Source of the DNA: Stratiolaelaps scimitus
Taxonomy: Eukaryota > Arthropoda > Arachnida > Mesostigmata > Laelapidae
NCBI GenBank assembly: GCA_019614645.1
Contig: JABWDB010000048.1
Span: forward strand, 1,356,001-1,420,000
DNA length: 64,000 nucleotides
Reading direction: 5' to 3'
Shown: positions 55,023 to 64,000 of the stretch, piece by piece
Position numbering within the stretch: the stretch's first letter is position 1
Layout of the letters: every line of letters starts with the position of its first letter
The notes under the pieces: generated by a model
The model's input: the letters and a program-made list of their open reading frames with translations, nothing else
Databases searched by the model: none
What the model was told of the DNA's origin: nothing
Translations under genes and position numbers: made by a program

Positions 55023-57619
55023 TCAAAAATGAATTATATCATTCGGGCTTCGCGTCACACTTGGGTAGTACTCGAGCGAGCCACGATACGTATGCAAGTC
55101 ATCAATAAACATCTTGTCACCAGGCTGTTTTGGCTTCAGCATCCTCATTGGAGGGATGTCAGGATCACCAGTATCCTGCGCCCTGCTTTCGTTATTCTCC
55201 TCGAAATCCTTCCATATTTCCTCACCTCCTTCACACTCCTCCAGAGCCTCCTTACCGTAGGCAACAAGTTGCACCGAGAGCTTTTGCCGGTCGCGACCCT
55301 CCAAGGGGAGAACCTTCAAGCACCATTTTCGGAAGCGGTCAAGCTCGAGTGCCTTCAGAAACTGCACCTCTAGCTGATTTCTGTCGAACTGATACTGGAA
55401 CTGTACAATCTGGTTCCAGTTTCGTCTCTGCTCGTCCTCCATTGATAGGTCAACGCACTGCTTGATTTTGATAAGGGCCTCACGGACCGTGGTGAACTCG
55501 TCGGAGCTTAACTCCTTTACCATCTTTACCATGTCGGCAACAAACTCATCGATCTTCTCATCGACGTAAGTCAGAGTGAACTTTGTCGACGCTGGCGAAA
55601 TCGACACGGAAAAACCAATCACGCCCCGGTAGTTGTTTAGGCTACATCGAGCATCATAGCCGAGCTGTTGCTCCGTGCGCAGCGTGTTGAAACAGCGTTC
55701 CTCCATCAGGGTGACGAGGAATTGCATCATTGTCTCTTCGAAGAAGTGCGCCGGTCCATAGGAATAATAGTTAATAATTCTCGAGTTCTTGTCCTCCGGG
55801 TTGATGCTGAGGAAGCGAACATACGTCTCCCCTTTAATGATGGCGTGAGGTTGTTCAACTTTCTTATCGACGGGGCTCGCCCCTAACTTTTGCTCCAAAT
55901 TTTCCACCAGCTGAAGAGCTTCGGACGCCGTTACGTTGCCGTGTACGTAAGCCTCGACATAGGCGTTTCGACAAAGCATTTGGGCGCTTTCGACAATGTC
56001 CTCTTTTGTGATCGCTTTCAATGCCTGCCGCCGCTCCGCCATCGTGTAGTAGTTCTGATGTACAATAGCCGAACGAATCTCGTCGCCATAATAACGATTC
56101 GAGAGGACATTGTTATAATAGTGTTTCCGCAAGTTGAGCTTGATGGTCTCGAACAAGTCCTCGGGACAGTCGAACGTCGTCAATGTGCTCATCACCGTTT
56201 CAAACAGTAACGGCAGCTTGTGGCTGAACCCGCTGAATGTCACTGTCACTCCCGAGTTAAAACCGTTAAGTTCGTATCCAAGGGAAGCCATCTCGGCGTA
56301 GTTGTTCGTCTGAGCCAACAGCTGGGTGAGAATGTCGCTCATCGCGTCAATACACACGGCTTTTCTTATATCGGCATATGCCAGTTTCGTGACCAGATGA
56401 GTGTTTATGAAACACCTCGGTACAAGGAACTTCTGATCCTTCCGATACCAAAGCTTGGATGCCGTCCGCTCCGTAATAACTTCGGGAAACTCCTTGTTCG
56501 AGTATTTCTCATCATTCTTTATAGCAAAATCTGTCGGAATGAACTTATTCGGCTCAGGCAGATCTAGCGTTTTCTGAAATTCTGGGTCATCCCGCCAGAG
56601 AGTCGTCCACTCATCGGGGTAATCCTCAATGCTGTACGACACATTCATCCAGGGTTCACGCAGAGGAAATTGATCTGGCTGCTTCTGGAACTCGAAGTGG
56701 CAGTACATTGTGTTACACCTATCTGGCGTCATCTGATCTAAGAGTGTCTCGATCCGTTTGGGATTGTACTCCATGAAAAGGTCATTCCCGCACAAGTAAT
56801 GCTCCTCGGGAAAATCTTGCATTGCCTGACTCACGCCACAGACGTAGTCCTGGGCGTCCTCCTCCTCCTGAAATCGGAAATCGAATTCGGCGATCTCCTT
56901 AAGCTCATCCCAAAGCCAACGTTGTGCACCCTTCTTTCGCAGCATATGCATATACTGATGAACGAAGTTCGTCACCGCAGCGATGTTCCGGGCGCCCTCG
57001 TCACTAAGGACGATCGTGATCGAAAATATCGAACACATCGCATTGTCATCGAAGCCGTCGCCGTCCGAGCCAGCGCTCAGCTCCAGGGCCCATTGCTTGT
57101 TTCGAAGATGATCCAAGATGCTGTTTTTGCCCTCGTGGCCGACAGCGTAACCCAGATAGTCGAGACACTTCTCCTTGTAGTGGCTTTTCTGTGGCGGAAG
57201 AACCCATCTGAAGGTGATTACGACGTCTCTATTTATAGGCACCACCTTGAAGAGTTTGTGAAAGTTCGGATTGTTGCTAAACGGCTCGTACGTCGGGCAG
57301 ACGATCGGCGTTGACGGACGCCTCGGTACCGAGCTAAACGAACCACGAACAAACTGCTCCAGCTCGTCGAGGCTGTGCTTCGACTGAACGCACAGGGTCA
57401 TGACCTCCGCAGAGTAATACCCTGTAAGGTAGCAGATGGAAGGGTGACTGTTGTGAGATTTCTGATTGAAAATTAATATATACAAAAATATAAATACAAG
57501 TGATGCTATTTTATAAAAAGAAAAAGTTATCTACTATAGGAAGGTCCTTCTAAGCCCGGGGTGTTTTAAAAACCCCGGCGGCTTCTGGCGAATTCGTGTA
57601 ATTATAAGTTATAATGCGC

Positions 57620-57657
<38 letters not shown>

Positions 57658-60615
57658 GTGTGTGTGTGTTTATGGACAATATCATCATGGAATTCAATAC
57701 AAGCTGAATATAAATGTTTATATATTCACACACACACACACACACACGTTACGTATCTTGCAGTCGTAATTTGCAATCGCAACTTTCTCAAACTTATCCG
57801 CTGAATAAATCAAAATAAAGCACAGCACAGCTGGCGCAATCCGTATTTCAACAAAATACGGCAAGTCAGGTGAAGACTTTAGCGCACATAGATCTTCACG
57901 TGGTGAAGAGCATAGACGAACTCACTATTGTAGAAGTTTATAAGTTCGTCTCGAATATTGATTCCCTTTGCTTTCGGTACATCACAAAGCGATTTCAGAT
58001 TTCCCCACCCAAAATGTCCCATGGGATGATCCACGCCAGCTTGCTCCACCAGTATCTGGCACAGCCGGACGCCGTCCGATGCCAAATGCTGCTGAAATTC
58101 GCTCTCCACTGCTTCTACCTCCCTGAAAATCAAAGCATTACACTCAAGGTAAGCGACATTGCATGGTTACTATCGTAACCAGAAGCCCATAGGTGTTACT
58201 ATGGTTACAATTGTACCTAATAATTGTTTATCAAGCTGATCTTCAGCTGACCCTCCCTTATCTGACCTAGGCCTCAGCTCTTAACCTTTTAGGTATTACT
58301 ATGAAGACCTGTCCGGGGCCACCTTTGCTTATTCTCTTCCTTGCTCGTACCTGGCAAGAACCTTCAGATAGAGAAAGATGATAAAGGACTCCAAAGATTC
58401 TTACAATTGTACCTAAAAATCCATAGGTGTTACTATCGTTACTATTGCACCTAGAAATCCTATGACGATGTCGAAACTCTCTCCTCAAACGAATCCTCGA
58501 ATCGCCCCCACAAGAAGACGGCGTTAGTAAGACGTATTCAAAAACATTAAAAGCACGTACGTAACAAAAATCCTTCACGACAAGTCACAATGGATGAACT
58601 GAATTCGGAAGCAGGAACTTTACCTCTGGAGTGCGTCTTCCCTGAGGAGCGGCTTCACAAAGAAATTTGCGAATATATCCAACGCTTTCGAAAATGCTGG
58701 TTGGCTGACATCGAAATAGTACACGGTCTGTTCAAATTCTGTGCAAGCGTTGTCGGAACCGCCGTGTTTCGAGATGAACTCGGAGTACTCGTTCTCGCTT
58801 GGGTACTTCTCTGAGCCCATGAATAGCATATGTTCAAGATAATGAGCCAGGCCTCCGAGATTAGCTGATTCCTAAACGAGATGTTCATTGATAAAGATGA
58901 CAGACAACAGGGTAAACATTTACCACAAGGTAAACGTATGGTGGTAAAAGGATATCTTATTAATTATTTAATTACGTACACATTACGCTGACATTCGACA
59001 GCGCGTGAGCAATCGGACACCCGTACACTAAATCAAGCTATAGCACTTCCGATAGGCTCTTGTGCTATATATATATATATATATGTTACGAACAAGTCAT
59101 GACGAATTACACAAACAGCTCACTACGAACAGAAATATTACTACCAAGCAAAACCAGTCGATACATAAATACATCCATGTTGTTTAGTTGAGCTGTCCGC
59201 AATTGAAAACACCTCGTCAAGCTCCATCCATGCACTTTAATAGCGTTTTTTCTGATGCTTCGAATGTAAAAGCAGAGACAAACAAACAGATCGATCGGAA
59301 CAGTACGCGATCAGACGAACCTGTAAGGTACCGCAGCCCACTGCGAGAGCTGCCGCGGCCATTTTCTCCTTTGCGCCACCGTCTGATCCATCGGTGCTGC
59401 CCGAACACTCTGATCCTGAGTCGTCATCACCTGTTGACATTGATCAAACACGAGTTATTATCTCATTAGTAGTAAGTGGAGAGGCGTTGTGGAGAAGAAC
59501 TAGAGATCTGGACGTGTGAATCGCAACAGACGATAATTACAGGCAGTAATTATTTTAGTATTTATTTAGCAGTAATTATTTTTTATTTAGGATTCATTTT
59601 TACAGTCACTGGAGTTTTGTGCAGTGGATTCGTCTCTGATGCGGCCTCTCCTACTGTCCACTACACTACTGTTGTTTCTCATCGTATCTGTTTCGACTAC
59701 ATTTATTGGATGGCCGACTACAACGGCCACTGCTGTTGCTTCGTAGTTGGCAGAGCTTCCTGATGGCCAGATGGTTTTTATTTTGAGTATTTTGCTTTTG
59801 AAGGGACAAAAGTATTGGACAAGCTATTGTTCTTCTTAAATGTATTTCACGTTCAGCAGGGAGAACAATTGTCGCCGACTGTTAAACGCTCAATATAACT
59901 GTGGGTGTTTTCATTGGCATCACGAGCAGTGTAGTGAACGTGATGAGGGGCGGTATTACCACCGCACAGTGATTTAATTGTCTAGCCACTTAAGTATATT
60001 TAAAGGTAGTAGATTCGTACTGCGCTCGAGGAAGTGTTATACATAATACATAATTTATATTAACACGTCTTAGGCTGCTCTAAATTCGAAAGATGAACCA
60101 CTTGTACCATTTGTCTCTCTCTCTCTCTCTAAATATAATATATATATATATATATATATGTGTCTGTGTGTTATTAAAGTTTGATATGTATAATAATTGG
60201 GGACGTATTTGTGAAGAGGGTGGGGACAGGGTGGTCAGGCCGAGGTGCGTTTAAATATTATATGTCTAAAACATTATATGCTTTGAAGTATAATGCCATA
60301 TTCATTGGTCACTCTCGCTCTTTTCTGGCTGTTTTAAGATCCCTATTCCACCGTACGCAACCAGCAAAGCATCGAAGACGAGACAAACAATGGGAATACA
60401 GCAGTTAAGCGCTGTCCATGCGTCAACAAAACACCAAGTGAACGTATGAAGCCAGACGGTGTCCAACCTGATTCACTGGACTCTTCCCCATCTTCATCAT
60501 CTCTCATTTCAGTATCGGGATCATTGGCAGATGATACGAGCATCGCTTTAAGTCCATTTTCCAGCGTGATGAGACGATATAACCTTTTGTCGTTTTCGCT
60601 AATAATCATATTCAT
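55023..60615 (-). CDS. NRDC: Nardilysin (M16 zinc metallopeptidase), 5 exons
   Basis: Exons on the minus strand: 60468-60615, 59321-59430, 58624-58871, 57926-58122, 55023-57421; they close to 1033 residues, a little shorter than vertebrate nardilysin. The zinc site is complete: HYLEH (His96, Glu99, His100), with Glu170 in REVEAV and the third ligand Glu177 in ESEFQ, at the spacing known for insulin-degrading enzyme relatives. An acidic stretch with DPDTEMRDDEDGEESSES, continuing over the exon 1/2 junction into DDDSGSE, is the nardilysin hallmark that separates it from insulysin. RYYSAEVMTLCVQSK at the exon 4/5 junction also matches nardilysins. Exon 5 carries the remaining M16 repeats, including FEETMMQFLVTLME. 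The start ATG 60615 (MNMIISEND) is the first ATG in frame and aligns with the paralog. Likely cytosolic, dibasic-specific; the acidic domain is known in the family to modulate activity and bind partners. Confidence 0.94.
57624..57670. repeat. (TA)n(TG)n compound microsatellite, with (CA)n at 57728-57748
   Basis: A TA run is followed by TG repeats; a CA run about 60 bases on is its complement, so the two could pair as a hairpin in the intron 4 transcript of nardilysin. Confidence 0.85.
58232..58400 (-). repeat. SINE-like family B copy, inverted
   Basis: The plus strand reads 'cttatctgacctaggcctca', 'ttaggtattactatgaagac' and 'ctttgcttattctcttcctt', the reverse of the 35105-35372 copy without its tRNA head. 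It is in intron 3 of nardilysin. Confidence 0.6.
60110..60160. repeat. (CT)n and (TA)n microsatellites
   Basis: A short CT run is followed by a TA run of about 25 bases in intron 1 of nardilysin. Confidence 0.85.
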
Positions 60616-61147
60616 TGTGGAGGTTCGGCTTCGCGGTGCACTTTCGAGTCCGGGGTTGTTCACTCTTCCAGCCTCTTCTCCTGCTCTGCTTAGTCGCCGC
60701 CGAGAAGATCTACCGCGCGAACACGGGAAATTTCGCCAAATCCCACAGAGGACGCCGGTGCTACGTCCCAGCGGAGGGTATGACCGCTCGAATGCCGCCG
60801 AGTATAGTGCACGTGCCAACAACAGTTTCACTGACAGATTTCGTCGAACCAGAGCGGCTGCAGAGACCGCCCTCGTCGACACAGCTGTGGTAAGCAGGGT
60901 TGTTGGTGTTCGTTGGCCCACCCCACACCGTCACCTCACACACACGGCACGCACACAGCGGTACAGCTAGGCATTTTTCCCTTGGAGAAAGAAACTCACG
61001 TATCTCACGTATCGCATACACGACTAACGAGCAATAGAAGACCACTGCGAGATCGCGTCAGTGGTAGGCTAGACAGATGCACCACTCACTGCACTGTAAA
61101 ATTCTAGTGTTCGATGTTCGTGGAGCCCAGGGCTGCCGGGCTGTGGC

Positions 61148-61189
61148 TAGATGCCCGTAACAAACCGTTTGGTTTGTTACGGGCATCTA
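61148..61189. repeat. 19-bp perfect hairpin with 4-base loop
   Basis: 61148-61166 is the exact reverse complement of 61171-61189; the loop is gttt. It lies about 530 bases upstream of the nardilysin start codon. Confidence 0.85.
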
Positions 61190-61627
61190 ACCTTGAGCAG
61201 AAACGAACTGTGAGGAGAGTGATATTAATTATTATTATTATTAATTATTCGTATTATTATTATTGTCATTAATACTAGACGGAAACAGATTTAATGAGCC
61301 ACAGTAAGTTATAACTGAGACGGAAAGGTCAACGTGTAAGCTCACTTTTTTTGTGATAATCAAGTATAAATTTGATATGTATAAATATAGATGACGTAGA
61401 GTTTCGTTGTAGAATGTGGTGTTCTAAAACTCGCGATCAGAAAAAGGTGTCGCACAGTTCAGCGCGCGGCAGTGACTGCTCTTATCACTATCACCATTTT
61501 TTCTTGGCAGTTCCGTCTATAATCTGCAGATATAGGCGACATGCAGCTATAACTGGCAGTTCTGAAGCGCAAGAACCGTTTTATAGAGATCCTTTGATTT
61601 CATATTGGAGTGAATCCCCTCCCTGGC

Positions 61628-61715
61628 GACGGCAGGTGCACATAGTAATGTCTAAAGGTTCATAGCCGAGACTTGTCACATAACAAGGAACACAGCTGAG
61701 AGTCAACTCAATTCA
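61628..61715 (+). repeat. SINE-like family B body
   Basis: 'cacatagtaatgtctaaagg' followed by 'acacagctgagagtcaactc' matches the family B 3' body. Confidence 0.5.
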
Positions 61716-62054
61716 ATTTAATTAAATTCAGTGTGAGGTTTATAACTTGCAATGTACGTACGCTTCTGCTCTCCTCTTAAAACATATGTTGAAAGTAACA
61801 TAATATAAAATGGAGCACGCGGCCCTGAGAAAAATACGATTCATACTGAGTAAACTGATAGGACTTTCAATTATTAGATCTGTATAATATATATAACTGC
61901 GATAGAGAAATTAAATGAAATGTCTTGATTTTTTGTTTACCGTATCCCAAAAGGCTTTGTAGGCCCATAATCCCATAATATTATATATAATTAGCAACAC
62001 TATCCGAATATTGTGGTTAGTTTTGTATTTTTTATTTTGCTTGTTCAAGAAGTA

Positions 62055-62175
62055 AATTTTCGGGCCAACCCTCAGCCTTAAACATCTAACAAACGTCTAC
62101 GGTATAACTAATTTCACGGCATTGCTTCGTAACACCCGAATCCAAAGGCAACTGTGCAACGGTGGGGATCAAGAG
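62055..62175 (-). repeat. tRNA-derived repeat family E copy
   Basis: Plus-strand 'ccaaccctcagccttaaaca' and 'caactgtgcaacggtgggga' match family E in reverse. Confidence 0.45.
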
Positions 62176-63399
62176 CAGAGAAAAATATAGATATGTATAT
62201 AGCAGCCATATATAGAAAAGTACTTTTTTTAATATAATTCATGTCACGTAATATAACACTTTATCGCATTTCATCCACTGTGGACACTATGGAACCAATG
62301 ATTTGAACAATGAGACACAAAAACTCCCTTTTAGTGTATCAGCTACCCAGCGAATACTCATTAGTCATTAGCCCATTCATGACATGTGCAAAATACCAAC
62401 AAAATACTAGGTTCTTGATTTATGAACGGAACTGCAGGTTTTTTTTACAACGCTTAAGATCTCATTATGTCACAGCATAGCAAGATAACGGTTACATCAT
62501 TCAAACTACGGAACTCGTATAATCCAGGGTACGAGTCAACTGTGCCGCTATATATATATATCAATTTCCGTATATTAGTGAAACTGCAGTCTTGATAAAG
62601 CTTAAGTTTCGCGCGATAAAAAGTGTTTATAAGGAGTTTTGTCCACATCGTTATTGACCTTCTACACCGTGATTATTGTAATTACATGCTAGCATAATTA
62701 TTTATAAGAAACATGTTCTTAAAAGGCTGCAATTCGTTAATACACCAAAATGAGTATTATTGCATCTGTAATATATATGTATACTTGATATATACGTAGC
62801 ACCTCTGGATAGCGTTAAATGTGACACTGTAATTTTTCTATGTATTGTGTATATATTTGAAAGAACTACAGATGTCCCGAATTATTATTATTCATTAATC
62901 AATTATGATTATTTATTGTTTACACGTTTTACAATTGCCTTGATAAATTCCTTCACCGACGCAAGTGAGTTAGTCCAGAGGGTGAGATGGTCCAGAGTGA
63001 GAAAAAAATCTAATCAGTGCTGATTATCTGGATAACACTAATGCACGACAGCTGAGTAAGTAGCATAGATATAAAAATGAAAACTCCTAGTTGTTACATC
63101 AAAAATATGAACAATTTTTTCTTTAGAATACCACTCACATTTGAACAAATTTACTATTCTATGCCTGTTTCTTACATCATGAGAGCGAACGCGTTCAATC
63201 GCAAAAATTGCGTCACGGACATTGGCGACTCGAAAATCTATATAACTAGAGAGAACCATGCTATAACGGTGTTATCGAATATTATTTTTGGTCATATCGA
63301 CAAAATGCATTTTGATGACAAAAAACACGAAGCTCCAAAACCAACTACTGAAACAAACCCGCGTATCATAAGTTACATGCATTAGAGCAATATGCACAA

Positions 63400-63789
63400 A
63401 TGTGTACACAAATTGACCACTGTCTCAGCGAGACAGCTATGTCAGAGGATGCCGCACCTGCTTGTGGCACCTATGCGAGTGTCGGTCCGTTAGCTGGACG
63501 GAAAACAATAAAAGGCTCACTGATCCATGATCTGGCAGGCACGCAGGCACACAGCCAGGACAATGAGCCATCCGCGCAGGACAACGAGCGAACTACAGAG
63601 GACAGAATCTGCTGCGTGACGATCGCAGCAGAGATAAAGACCAGCGACGACCCTACAAAACAGCATACGACAGAAATCGTCAAGGGAGCAGACCCTCCCT
63701 CGAAGAGATCAGGACAACAAGGAGGCCTCACGAGCGAACGAAGAAAGGAAGCAAGCTACGATGGGTCCGGGGTCCTAGGGCCTGAATGA
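63400..63789 (+). CDS. Unassigned 129-codon ORF near the right edge
   Basis: An ORF from ATG 63400 to 63789 encodes a hydrophilic, Thr/Ser/Glu/Gln-rich sequence (for example TAMSEDAAPACGTYASVG, and further on a basic KRSGQQGGLTSERRKEA stretch). The local sequence is clearly more GC-rich than the preceding AT-rich DNA, which marks a boundary near 63400. I recognise no family. It could be a 5' exon of a gene or a mobile element continuing beyond the window, or chance. Confidence 0.25.
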   Translation: MCTQIDHCLSETAMSEDAAPACGTYASVGPLAGRKTIKGSLIHDLAGTQAHSQDNEPSAQDNERTTEDRICCVTIAAEIKTSDDPTKQHTTEIVKGADPPSKRSGQQGGLTSERRKEASYDGSGVLGPE

Positions 63790-64000
63790 TCAAAGGAGGG
63801 AAACCGAGTTGTGGAAGGAATACGGAGCCTGAACAGGACAGAGAAGTTACCAATGCGAAGTTGGGGCGGGGAAACAGGACGAGGTGAAGCACACCGTGGG
63901 AAAAGGTGTGTGCTTCCCATATACATTTCCTCTCTGTCTTTGCTCTGTGCCACGACATAGTGACGGAGGCAGCGGACGCTGTTTGTTGGGGTCCCCGGAC

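Larger units (their letters stand above)
60616..63399. other. 5' flank of nardilysin and AT-rich non-coding DNA
   Basis: The first ~500 bases above the nardilysin start are GC- and CpG-richer than the surroundings, fitting a 5' UTR and promoter on the minus strand; no TATA box can be assigned. Farther out are a 19-bp hairpin (61148-61189), a family B copy (61628-61715), a family E copy (about 62055-62175) and a family A tail (about 62412-62480). No exon is supported. Confidence 0.5.

Noticed and set aside
55029..57314. Plus-strand ORFs of 105-171 codons opposite nardilysin exon 5
   Set aside because: Antisense shadows caused by codon bias of the real exon.
60343..60921. N-terminal extension of nardilysin up to 60921
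   Set aside because: No ATG occurs upstream of 60615 in this frame, the extension is Arg-rich low-homology sequence, and the paralog starts at the equivalent Met.

Overview
The window is eukaryotic nuclear DNA and almost certainly arthropod. It carries a 7-transmembrane gustatory-receptor gene, a family best known from arthropods, two degenerin/ENaC (pickpocket-like) channel genes, a brummer/ATGL-type lipase and two nardilysin-type metallopeptidases. Genes are split by AT-rich introns full of (TA)n microsatellites, tRNA-derived SINE-like repeats and one non-LTR retrotransposon. A chelicerate such as a parasitiform mite would fit, but the sequence alone does not settle the species.

Layout. 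At 569-736 (-) there may be a 55-residue single-pass membrane micropeptide. From 3314 to 8982 (+) lies a gustatory receptor rebuilt from seven exons. From 10786 to 12426 (+) there is an intronless ATGL/brummer-like triacylglycerol lipase. From 17527 to 26808 and 28099 to 38682 (+) lie two tandem DEG/ENaC subunits, each rebuilt from 14 exons with the same intron phases and eight exons of identical length. From 41142 to 52523 and 55023 to 60615 (-) lie two tandem five-exon nardilysin-like genes. The first holds a LINE with an intact reverse-transcriptase ORF (47511-50372) in its second intron. The last ~3.4 kb (60616-64000) holds the presumed promoter side of the second nardilysin gene, repeats and one unassigned ORF.

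How the genes relate. The receptor and channels are sensory/ion-channel genes that multiply by tandem duplication in arthropods; the lipase and peptidases are housekeeping-type enzymes. No operon-like link is implied. The clearest theme is tandem duplication followed by divergence. Both channel paralogs carry Gly-Leu-Ala where the pore normally has Gly-x-Ser, and both lack the N-terminal His-Gly gating motif. One nardilysin paralog (41142-52523) has HFLDH in place of HxxEH and has lost the acidic domain that its sister keeps.

Exon models were made by hand from reading frame, splice consensus and paralog-to-paralog alignment. Phases close in every model, and three to four introns appear to use GC-AG splice sites. 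Repeat boundaries are approximate.
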